Positions 8,545 to 15,803 of a stretch of 34,016 nucleotides of DNA are shown here, one piece after another. The position numbers and the translations under genes are program-made. Under the pieces are notes generated by a model. It had not been told where the DNA came from. It did not search any database and was given only the letters and a program-made list of their open reading frames with translations. Source of the stretch: Wenzhouxiangella sp. (lineage in GTDB: Bacteria > Pseudomonadota > Gammaproteobacteria > Xanthomonadales > Wenzhouxiangellaceae); contig SLQY01000310.1 of the NCBI GenBank assembly GCA_007131235.1, forward strand, positions 1-34,016. Reading direction: 5' to 3'. Numbering within the stretch: position 1 is the first letter of the stretch; each line of letters starts with the position of its first letter.

Positions 8545-9867
8545 GTGCTGATCAGCGCGCGCCTGGCTCGTGGGCTGGTCTGGGGCCTGGCGCTGGTACC
8601 GCTGGCCGTGTTCCTGGCCGGGCTGGGGGCACACGATTTCAGCTCTCTGTCGTCCATCCTCAACATGCTTGGTCGCCTGACCGGGGTACTGGGGCTGGCG
8701 CTGCTGCTGCTGGCCGCGGCCTTGAGTGCGCGCGTGCCCGGGTTCGATCAGCCGTTCGGGGGGTTGACCAAGCTCTGGCATACCCATCACCTGCTCGGCG
8801 CGGGGTCGCTGTTGCTGCTGCTGGCCCATCCGCTGCTGCTGGCCCTGGCCAGTGCCGCCCACGGTTACCACCTGCCGGTACAGATGCTGTTTCCACCGCT
8901 GAGCGACACGGCCACCTGGAGCGGCTGGCTGGCGCTGCTGCTGATGATGATCTTCCTGGCACCCAGCTTTGCCTTTTTCGGTCGGCCCAACTATGAGCGC
9001 TGGAAACGGATTCATGCCCTGGCCGGGCCGGCGGCGATCCTGGCCCTGGCCCACACCTTTCTGTTCAGCCGCACCATGCCGGCCAATCTCGATAAGGTGG
9101 TCTGGGGCCTGTTCGCACTGCTGGGCGTCGGCGCGGTGGCCTGGCGACTGGTGTTTTCACGCCGGGCCGGCCGGCTCAAGTACACCATCAGTGCAGTCGA
9201 GGCCGTGGCCAACAACGTGGTCGAGCTGACCCTGCAGCCGGAACGATCCGAGAAACGGCTGAAATACCAGGCCGGCAACTTTGTCTACATGACACCGCTG
9301 GACAAGAGCCTGGGTGCCGGCTGTGGTGAAGAACACCCCTATACCTTGTCGTCATCACCGAGCGAGCCGGACCTGCGCATTGCGATCAAGGATCTGGGTG
9401 ATGCCAGTCGCGCCATCCAGTCGATTCGTCCCGGCACCAAGGTTCGAATTGAAGGTCCGTATGGCCGCTTCTTTCCGGTCAAGGCCAACCCCAAGCAACC
9501 CGAGCTATGGGTCGCCGGCGGCATCGGCATTACGCCGTTCCTGGCCCGTCTGCGCCATCTCAAGGCGCTGGGCCAGGCCGCTGACGTGCACCTGGTTTAT
9601 GCCGTGCAGGATGAGGCGCGTGCCCTGTATGCGGCCGAGCTGCAGTCGCTCATCGACACCATCGAGGGTGCCCGGCTCACCTTTCACTACTTCTATCGCG
9701 AGGGGCCGATCAGCGCCGCCTACCTGGTCGAAACCTGCCCGGACCTGGACCAGCGCGAGGTCTATATCTGCGGTCCGCTGCCGCTCAACAAGCTCGTCCA
9801 GGATCATCTGCGCCGGATCGGCCGGCCCCTGTCCAGCATTCATACCGAGGAGTTCGAACTGCTATGA
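8545..9867 (+). CDS. Ferric-reductase-like transmembrane flavocytochrome (FRD/FNR fusion)
   Basis: A 440-residue inner-membrane protein predicted to move electrons from NAD(P)H through FAD to two b hemes. The first 200 residues hold about six hydrophobic segments with two histidine pairs, H82/H95 and H157/H170, each spaced 13 apart, as in ferric reductases and NADPH oxidases. The cytoplasmic half has an FAD-binding HPYTLSSSPSE (residues 264-274), the nucleotide-binding AGGIGITPF (324-332) and CGPLPL (409-414), and ends with EEFELL. I prefer the GTG at 8545, preceded by GAGGTG at 8531-8536; a TTG at 8476 is possible. Its stop overlaps the next gene (ATGA). The neighbours suggest it feeds a periplasmic and outer-membrane electron conduit; a ferric or flavin reductase role is the alternative. 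Confidence 0.88.
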   Translation: MLISARLARGLVWGLALVPLAVFLAGLGAHDFSSLSSILNMLGRLTGVLGLALLLLAAALSARVPGFDQPFGGLTKLWHTHHLLGAGSLLLLLAHPLLLALASAAHGYHLPVQMLFPPLSDTATWSGWLALLLMMIFLAPSFAFFGRPNYERWKRIHALAGPAAILALAHTFLFSRTMPANLDKVVWGLFALLGVGAVAWRLVFSRRAGRLKYTISAVEAVANNVVELTLQPERSEKRLKYQAGNFVYMTPLDKSLGAGCGEEHPYTLSSSPSEPDLRIAIKDLGDASRAIQSIRPGTKVRIEGPYGRFFPVKANPKQPELWVAGGIGITPFLARLRHLKALGQAADVHLVYAVQDEARALYAAELQSLIDTIEGARLTFHYFYREGPISAAYLVETCPDLDQREVYICGPLPLNKLVQDHLRRIGRPLSSIHTEEFELL

Positions 9868-10223
9868 AGAAATTCATGTTTGCCGCCTTCATTGCCTTCT
9901 GGTCCTGCATTGCCACCCTGCTGGCCGTGCATGCGATGAGCCCTGAGCCACGCTCAGCCGAGGCCGACGATGACCTGCCCGAGTACACCCTGGCCGACAT
10001 CGCCGAACACACCACCCTGGAAAGCTGCTGGATGGCAATCGAAGGCAAGGTTTACGACTTTACCGACTATATCCCGAAGCACCCCACTCCGCCTTTCGTG
10101 ATGGAGCAATGGTGCGGACGTGAAGCGACTGATGGCATGCGCACCAAGGGCTATGGCCCCGACCACTCGCCAGCCGCCTGGGCAATGATGGAGCCCTACC
10201 TGATCGGCACGCTGGCAGAGTGA
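9864..10223 (+). CDS. Exported cytochrome b5-like heme protein
   Basis: A 119-residue protein with a signal peptide or single membrane anchor (residues 1 to about 24, MKKFMFAAFIAFWSCIATLL) followed by an acidic linker and one cytochrome b5-like domain (about residues 39-118). The domain starts with YTLADIAEHTTLESCWMAI and GKVYDFTDYIPKHP, typical of the fold. The usual HPGG around the first heme ligand is changed to HPTPP (H73); H101 in GPDHSPAAW is the likely second ligand. Two cysteines, C55 and C84, could form a disulfide in the periplasm. The start overlaps the upstream flavocytochrome stop by 4 bases and its stop overlaps the decaheme start, so it is probably an electron shuttle between them. 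That role is inferred from position. Confidence 0.85.
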   Translation: MKKFMFAAFIAFWSCIATLLAVHAMSPEPRSAEADDDLPEYTLADIAEHTTLESCWMAIEGKVYDFTDYIPKHPTPPFVMEQWCGREATDGMRTKGYGPDHSPAAWAMMEPYLIGTLAE

Positions 10224-11170
10224 TCAACGTGGGCCGGCTGATGCGATCAAGGTTCGCGCTGGTTGCGCTGGCAGCGCTGAGCCTCACCCTGACGGCGCTT
10301 GCCAATGAAGCGAGCGTGCAGTTTCCCGATCACATTGCCAACTGCACGCGCTGCCACGGTGCCAGTGAAGATGACCCGGTCCTCGCCATCTTCGCCACGC
10401 CACACGCAGTGCTGGCTGATTCTCGCACCGGCATGGCAGATCAAGGCTGTGCGGCTTGTCACGGACCAAGCCTGGATCATGCCCGGCTGCCAGCGCGGGC
10501 CGGTGGGGCCGAGGTCGAGATTGCCTTTCACGGCGACCGCAAGGCCAGCACCCAGGTTCGCAACCAGGCCTGCCTGACCTGCCACGCCGGTGGCGACATG
10601 ATGCATTGGCAAGGAAGCGTACATGACTTCGATGGCATGGCCTGCGTGGACTGCCATCGCGTCCATCAACAACAGGATCCGGCCCTGGATCCGCTCCAAC
10701 AGGCACAGGCCTGCACCAGCTGCCACCAGGCCCAGCATGCCGAGTTCCATCGACCATTCGCCCATCCGGTTCATCAAGGCCAGATGCTGTGTTCGGACTG
10801 CCACAACCCGCACGGTGGTGCCGGCCCTTCCGACCTCCACGCCATGACGCTCAACGAAAGCTGCTACAGCTGCCATGCCGACAAGCGCGGACCGTTTCTG
10901 TGGGAGCACCAACCGGTGCGCGAGGACTGCACCCTGTGCCATCAGCCGCACGGCTCGGTGCATCGCGACCTGCTTGCCCAGCGCACGCCGTTTCTTTGCC
11001 AGCAGTGCCATATGAGCCAGTTCCACCCGTCGACTGCATTGAGCGCCACTGGCTTGCCTGGCGCAAGCATCCCGTCCGGCAGCCAGTCCATGCTGGGACG
11101 CGACTGCATGAATTGCCATGCGCAGGTTCATGGTTCCAATCACCCGTCCGGAGTGGGCCAGACGCGGTAG
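10220..11170 (+). CDS. Decaheme c-type cytochrome, MtrA/PioA/DmsE family
   Basis: A 316-residue periplasmic cytochrome with exactly ten CXXCH heme motifs, at C42, C77, C118, C142, C165, C191, C215, C237, C260 and C296. A signal peptide (core LVALAALSLTLTALA) ends near residue 29. Length, heme number and spacing fit MtrA, PioA and DmsE, which form a heme wire that inserts into an outer-membrane barrel and carries electrons across the periplasm and outer membrane. The GTG at 10220 overlaps the previous stop (GTGA); ATG at 10241 (MRSRFALVAL) is an equally reasonable start and gives a cleaner signal peptide. The barrel partner follows 21 bases downstream. Direction of flow, outward reduction or inward oxidation as in Fe(II) oxidisers, cannot be read from the sequence. 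Confidence 0.95.
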   Translation: MINVGRLMRSRFALVALAALSLTLTALANEASVQFPDHIANCTRCHGASEDDPVLAIFATPHAVLADSRTGMADQGCAACHGPSLDHARLPARAGGAEVEIAFHGDRKASTQVRNQACLTCHAGGDMMHWQGSVHDFDGMACVDCHRVHQQQDPALDPLQQAQACTSCHQAQHAEFHRPFAHPVHQGQMLCSDCHNPHGGAGPSDLHAMTLNESCYSCHADKRGPFLWEHQPVREDCTLCHQPHGSVHRDLLAQRTPFLCQQCHMSQFHPSTALSATGLPGASIPSGSQSMLGRDCMNCHAQVHGSNHPSGVGQTR

Positions 11171-11191
11171 GCCAGGGAGACCAAAACGCCG

Positions 11192-13411
11192 ATGAAGATT
11201 CGAACGCTTGTGCTGCTTTCTGCCGCTCCCGCCTGGCCGCTGGCTGTGGCTGCCGTCGAGCAGCCGGAGTTTCAACGCCTGACCCAGCCCGAGAACTACG
11301 TGGAAGTCGGTGCCGGCTGGGTCAGCGACGAGTCGGCCCGCTTTGGTCGCTACAACGCACTCTACCGGGATGGCCTGTTCGCGGTTCTTGGTCTGGAATA
11401 CCTGGTTCGGCCGCGGTTTGATGATCCCAGCCCACTGCATTGGCACGTCAGCGCGCGCGACCTGGGCCTTGGCAACAGGCAGGTCAGCCTGCGCGTGGGC
11501 CAGCAGGGGCGCTTTGGCCTGGAGGCCGGCTACCGAGAAAGGCGCTCCCGTGGCGGCGACGGCCTGGTCTCGGTCTACAACCACCGCGACCCGGCCAACC
11601 TGCGCTTGCCGACCGACTGGCAGCCGGCTGCCAATAGCGCCGGGATGAACCTGCAGCTGCCCGTCCTGCACGAGTTCAGCCTGGCACAGCGACGCCGCGA
11701 AACCCGGCTTGCTGCCTCGGCCAATCCGGGCGAGCGTTGGCAGATCAACGCCCAGGTCCGCCAGGAAGACCGTGACGGTACCAGCCTGCTGGCCGGGCTG
11801 TTTGGAAACTCCGGTGGCAATCCCAGGGCAGCTTTTCTGCCCGTGCCGGTGGATTACCGAACGCGCCTGTTCGACCTCAACCTGGCCTACGGCGACCGCC
11901 AACGCCAGCTGCGTCTTGCCTACCACGGCTCACTGTTTTCCAACAACGAACCGCAGCTCACCTTCGCCAATCCATTTTCTACCATTGGTGGATGGGCGAC
12001 CGGCTCCGGCTTCCCGGACGGGCGCGGAGCACTGGCCCTGGCACCGGACAACCAGTTTCATCAGCTCAGCCTGGCTGGCACCTGGCAGCTTCGCCCTGCC
12101 CTGCACCTCAGCGGCCAGGTAGCCTCCGGCCGCATGACCCAGAACGAGCCCTTTCTCGCCTATACCGCCAATCCGCTGCTGGCCCAGGCCGTCGTCCAGC
12201 CGCTGCCGATCGACTCGCTCGACGGTCGCATCGACACCACGACGGTTCACTTGCGCCTGAGCGGCAGGAACTTCACACGCCTGAACTGGAACCTGAGTTA
12301 CCGGCTGGACGACCGCGACAACCGCACCGAGCTGCACGAGTGGGTGTACGTTGGCGGCGACTCCCAGGTCCAGGACACCAGTCCTGCCAGCAGCCGACGC
12401 CGCTACAACCTGCCCCAGGACTACCGCCACCAGCGCCTGCGCCTGGATGGACAGTGGCGGCTGGATGAGCGGACCCGACTGGGCAGCACCATTCAGCAAA
12501 GTCGTACCGAGCGCAGTTTCAGTGCCCGTGAGCAGGTCGACGAAACCCTGCTTGAGTTCAACGCCCGCCATCGCGCCGGCCATCGTGTGCAACTTGGCGC
12601 ACAGATACACTGGGCCGACCGCGACGGCAGCGCCTACGATGGAGCGGCCGCTTTTCTGGCCAACCACGACCCCGCCTACACCGACACCCTGGCCGGCCAA
12701 TGGGCCAATCTGCCTGCTCTTCGCATGTACCACCTCGCTGATCGCCGTCGCCAGCGCCAGGCCGTCTCGGCCAACCTCACCCCGCATGAACACTGGGCCC
12801 TGGGCCTGGAGGCTGCGCGTGCCGTCGATGACTATCGGAACTCCAGTATCGGCCTGACCGAAAGCCGCCAGGCCCTGTTGTCGACGACGCTGACCTGGGC
12901 TCCGTCAAACCAGCTATCGGCGCATGCGTTTTACACCTGGGAACGCCTGGCCAGTGATCAGGCGGGTTTCAGCTTTCGCGGCGGGGCCAACCGGCTCATT
13001 GACATCGCCGATCCCGAGCGCGCCTGGGCGGTCGACCATCGTGACCGCATCGACACGCTCGGTGCCGGCCTGCAGCGCTACCTGAACGATGGCCGCATCA
13101 AGCTGCAGCTGGATTGGGTTCATGCGCGGGCAAAGGCGAAACAGCAAGTTGCCGCCGGCACGTCATTGACCGCCGCCGCATTGCCAACGGTGAGCAACCG
13201 GCTGGATTCGGTCATGCTGCGGGCCAGCTACCGGCTCTCGGAACCGCTCAGCCTGCACTTCCGCTACTGGTTCGAGCGCTTTCGTTCAGACGACTGGGCT
13301 TTCGACGGAGTCGGGCCGGATCAGCTGGCCAATATCATTCTGCCCGGCGAAACGGCTGACAACTACCGGGTTCATGTCGCCTCCGTCAGCCTGCGCTTCC
13401 GATTCCAGTAG
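11192..13411 (+). CDS. Decaheme-associated outer-membrane beta-barrel protein, MtrB/PioB family
   Basis: A 739-residue outer-membrane barrel expected to sheathe the decaheme cytochrome and let electrons cross the membrane. Residues 1 to about 21 are a signal peptide (MKIRTLVLLSAAPAWPLAVAA). The remainder is rich in alternating hydrophobic and aromatic strands with polar charged turns, such as QVSLRVGQQGRFGLEAGYRE near residue 95, and it ends with strands finishing in VSLRFRFQ. The length fits MtrB/PioB. I see no cysteine in the whole protein, so the N-terminal CXXC found in Shewanella MtrB is missing, as is reported for some PioB/MtoB-like members. It is the last gene of the four-gene unit and abuts the convergent arginine deiminase gene with no spacer. 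Confidence 0.9.
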   Translation: MKIRTLVLLSAAPAWPLAVAAVEQPEFQRLTQPENYVEVGAGWVSDESARFGRYNALYRDGLFAVLGLEYLVRPRFDDPSPLHWHVSARDLGLGNRQVSLRVGQQGRFGLEAGYRERRSRGGDGLVSVYNHRDPANLRLPTDWQPAANSAGMNLQLPVLHEFSLAQRRRETRLAASANPGERWQINAQVRQEDRDGTSLLAGLFGNSGGNPRAAFLPVPVDYRTRLFDLNLAYGDRQRQLRLAYHGSLFSNNEPQLTFANPFSTIGGWATGSGFPDGRGALALAPDNQFHQLSLAGTWQLRPALHLSGQVASGRMTQNEPFLAYTANPLLAQAVVQPLPIDSLDGRIDTTTVHLRLSGRNFTRLNWNLSYRLDDRDNRTELHEWVYVGGDSQVQDTSPASSRRRYNLPQDYRHQRLRLDGQWRLDERTRLGSTIQQSRTERSFSAREQVDETLLEFNARHRAGHRVQLGAQIHWADRDGSAYDGAAAFLANHDPAYTDTLAGQWANLPALRMYHLADRRRQRQAVSANLTPHEHWALGLEAARAVDDYRNSSIGLTESRQALLSTTLTWAPSNQLSAHAFYTWERLASDQAGFSFRGGANRLIDIADPERAWAVDHRDRIDTLGAGLQRYLNDGRIKLQLDWVHARAKAKQQVAAGTSLTAAALPTVSNRLDSVMLRASYRLSEPLSLHFRYWFERFRSDDWAFDGVGPDQLANIILPGETADNYRVHVASVSLRFRFQ

Positions 13412-14656
13412 TCAGACCGCGCCGCGGGCCAGCGGCATGGTCATACAGCGGCATCCACCGCCGCCACGTGACAGCTCGGCACCGTCCATGGTCACCACCA
13501 CCGGGCGGTCGGAATCCAGGGCCTTAGATCCGGCAATGATGTCGGCCGCCCTGAGCACGCCGAATCCGGCTCGGTCCAGCGCCTCGACCGTGTACTGGTT
13601 ATGGCCGTAACCGATGATCTTGCCCGGCCCGAAGGCAAAGAAGTTGGCACCGCTGGCCCACTGCTCGCGCTCCTGGTGGAAGTCATCATCACCGCCGCAG
13701 TTGATCGGCTTAAGGTCCAGCCCCAGCGCCGACAACGCCTCCAGTACCCCGTCATACTCTCGAATCGTGGCCTGGGTAGCGTTATCGAAGCGGCAGTGAA
13801 ACGCACGGCAGCGCTGCCGTCCGGTGATCAAGGGTGGAAACACCACGCACTTGTCGCGGTCGACCATCGTGAAAATCATGTCGAGGTGAATGGTTGCCCG
13901 GGTCTTCGGGATTTCCACCACGACGAAGTTGCGCACCGGCCCCTGGCTGGCAAAGGCCCGCATGATCCGGTCAACTCCGGAAACCGAGGTGCGTTCGCTG
14001 TACCCGATGACAACCAGGTCTTCGCGAATGACAAGCAGATCGCCGCCCTCGATGGTCAGCTCGGCATCGCGATTCTCGGTGCCATCAAAGTAGAAGCCCT
14101 CACTGTCAATATCCGGGTGATACTTGAACACCGCCTTCAGCAACAGTGCTTCGGCCACGCGCGCCTTGTAGGCCATGGAACCGATGACGACCCGCCGATT
14201 GAGACACATCGTGGCATCTCGGGTAAAAAACGTGTTGGGCAGAGGCGGAATGGCATAGCGTGAGGGGTCCAGGTACTTCTCCAGGCTGATGGCCTTTTTC
14301 GGCGTGCCCTCAATCAGCCGGGCGGACAAGGACTCCGGCGGCATCGCGCCCAGTTCGTCAATCAGCTCAGGACACTCGTAAAGTTTGCACAGGGCCTCGA
14401 CCAGTGCCGAGCGCACCTGCTCCTGGCCCAGTACCTCGGTCAACAGGGCGCGCAACTCCACCGTGCGGGCCACGGTCGAAAGCACGCCCTTGAGTTGTTG
14501 ATGCTCTTCGCTGGCCAGGCCCAGGTTGAGAATGTCGTCGTAGAGGACGTCGGCGGCCGTTTGCGGAGTCATATTCTCGATTTCCTGGCCCGGGGTGTGG
14601 ACTACCACCGTCTGCAAGGGTCCGATCTCTGAATTCAGGTCGATTCGAATAGTCAT
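13412..14656 (-). CDS. arcA: Arginine deiminase
   Basis: Predicted to hydrolyse arginine to citrulline and ammonia, the first step of the arginine deiminase pathway. The 414-residue protein has the guanidine-modifying enzyme motifs: FTRDATMCLN, the EGGDLLV glutamate region, TIHLDMIFTMVD with the catalytic histidine and aspartate, and the C-terminal GGGGCRCMTMP where C404 corresponds to the nucleophile. I chose the ATG at 14656 because MTIRIDLNSEIGPL is a family-like N-terminus and AGGA lies about 10 bases upstream. No ornithine carbamoyltransferase, carbamate kinase or arginine/ornithine antiporter gene is adjacent, unlike classical arc operons. The pathway may be completed elsewhere, or the enzyme may serve nitrogen release or acid resistance only. 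Confidence 0.93.
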   Translation of the reverse strand: MTIRIDLNSEIGPLQTVVVHTPGQEIENMTPQTAADVLYDDILNLGLASEEHQQLKGVLSTVARTVELRALLTEVLGQEQVRSALVEALCKLYECPELIDELGAMPPESLSARLIEGTPKKAISLEKYLDPSRYAIPPLPNTFFTRDATMCLNRRVVIGSMAYKARVAEALLLKAVFKYHPDIDSEGFYFDGTENRDAELTIEGGDLLVIREDLVVIGYSERTSVSGVDRIMRAFASQGPVRNFVVVEIPKTRATIHLDMIFTMVDRDKCVVFPPLITGRQRCRAFHCRFDNATQATIREYDGVLEALSALGLDLKPINCGGDDDFHQEREQWASGANFFAFGPGKIIGYGHNQYTVEALDRAGFGVLRAADIIAGSKALDSDRPVVVTMDGAELSRGGGGCRCMTMPLARGAV

Positions 14657-14838
14657 GACTGAACATTCCTGTCTGGTGAGCGCATGGCGGTATTTTGGCC
14701 GCGTATTGACTATGAAAATGCCTGCAAAATTCATGGAATAAGCAGGCCGCGAATGCAACAATAAAGGATGGGCGAAGTGTACGGGCTTTGGGCGAAGTCG
14801 TCAGCTCGAAGAATGAATTGACTTTTGGCGAATCAAAA

Positions 14839-14854
14839 TGTGATATATATCACA
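14839..14854. promoter_or_regulatory. Perfect CRP-type operator dyad
   Basis: TGTGATATATATCACA is a perfect 16-base palindrome matching the TGTGA-N6-TCACA consensus of CRP and its relatives Vfr and Clp. It ends 43 bases before the kinase ATG at 14898 and lies about 180 bases upstream of the arginine deiminase start, so it could serve either gene. A TACAAT at 14879-14884 could be a -10 element, putting the dyad near the -35 region as at class II CRP promoters, but the leader would then be only about 7 bases. Confidence 0.65.
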
Positions 14855-14897
14855 ATCCGGATTTAAATCGGACCGGCGTACAATTCCAGGTATTGGC

Positions 14898-15803
14898 ATG
14901 AGTAGCAACAAGGAGTTTGACTATCGCGCCGCGATCGGGCGAGAGTTTGGCAACTTCGTGGTGGTTCGCGAAATCGGCCGCGGCGCCATGGGAGCCGTTT
15001 TTCTGGGCTATCAGAAGACCCTCAAGCGGCAGGTCGCCATCAAGCTATTGCCCAAGGATCTGGCACGAACCCGCCTGGCCCAGCAGCAGTTTCGTGACGA
15101 GGCCGAAACCATCGCCATTCTAGACCATCCCAACATCATCACGATTTTTGAAACCGGCGAAGACGATGAGTTCTTCTTCCAGGTCATGCGCCTGGTCGAT
15201 GGCCAGGATCTGGCATGTCTGCTCGAGAAACTCCAGAAACACCCCGTACCCGCCAGGCGCATGCTGCCTCAGCAGCACGCCCTGCGGCTGATCGATGAAA
15301 TCTTAAGCGGTCTGTCACATGCCCATGCCGCCGGCGTCATCCACCAGGACCTCAAACCGGCCAACATTCTGATCGGCAACAAGGAGGGACGTGCCCTCAT
15401 CGCCGATTTCGGCATTGCCAAGACCATGCAACTGGAGTATGCGGCCCGTGGCATGGTCGTGGGGACGCCGATCTACCTGTCTCCCGAGCAGGCCGCCGCG
15501 CGCGATACGGATCATCGAACAGACCTGTATGCTGTCGGCGTCATGTTGTTCGAGCTTCTGGCCGGTCGGCTGCCGGTCCGGTCCGAAGGTGCCCGCGAGA
15601 CCGTGCTGCGAAAGGTTCGCGAACCTGACTCCTTTTTCCTGCGGACACCTTCAGGTTGCCAGCGCAGCATTACACCAGACATGGAAAGGATCATCCTGAA
15701 GGCCGTTGCCACCCAGCCGGAACAGCGCTACCAGGATTGTGAAACCTTCAAGGCGGACCTGGCCGGTCTTGCTACCACCAGCGCCATTGGCGCATCGGCA
15801 TGA
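14898..15803 (+). CDS. Serine/threonine protein kinase (Hanks type, soluble)
   Basis: A 301-residue kinase made up almost entirely of the catalytic domain. Visible elements are the glycine-rich loop GRGAMGAVFLG (residues 28-37), the ATP-binding lysine in VAIK (K49), the helix-C glutamate E68, HQDLKPAN with catalytic D151, DFG (D170), an APE-like SPEQ (residues 195-198) and DLYAVGVMLFELL. The arginine of the HRD motif is replaced by glutamine (HQD), so it is a non-RD kinase that may not need activation-loop phosphorylation. There is no membrane segment or sensor domain. The stop overlaps the next gene by 4 bases (ATGA), so the 720-residue protein is the obvious candidate partner or substrate. 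A CRP-type dyad lies upstream. Confidence 0.92.
   Translation: MSSNKEFDYRAAIGREFGNFVVVREIGRGAMGAVFLGYQKTLKRQVAIKLLPKDLARTRLAQQQFRDEAETIAILDHPNIITIFETGEDDEFFFQVMRLVDGQDLACLLEKLQKHPVPARRMLPQQHALRLIDEILSGLSHAHAAGVIHQDLKPANILIGNKEGRALIADFGIAKTMQLEYAARGMVVGTPIYLSPEQAAARDTDHRTDLYAVGVMLFELLAGRLPVRSEGARETVLRKVREPDSFFLRTPSGCQRSITPDMERIILKAVATQPEQRYQDCETFKADLAGLATTSAIGASA

Noticed and set aside
8224-9054. 276-codon minus-strand frame ending at the prfB frameshift site
   Set aside because: Only its last 24 codons from ATG 8298 are real (the prfB start); the rest is antisense to the flavocytochrome gene.
10247-11926. 559-codon minus-strand open frame opposite the decaheme and barrel genes
   Set aside because: It spans two well-supported genes with clear heme and barrel features, and its translation is repetitive in Val, Gly and Ala with no family signature.
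11930-12793. 287-codon minus-strand open frame opposite the barrel gene
   Set aside because: Shadow of the MtrB-type coding sequence; no domain or start signal.
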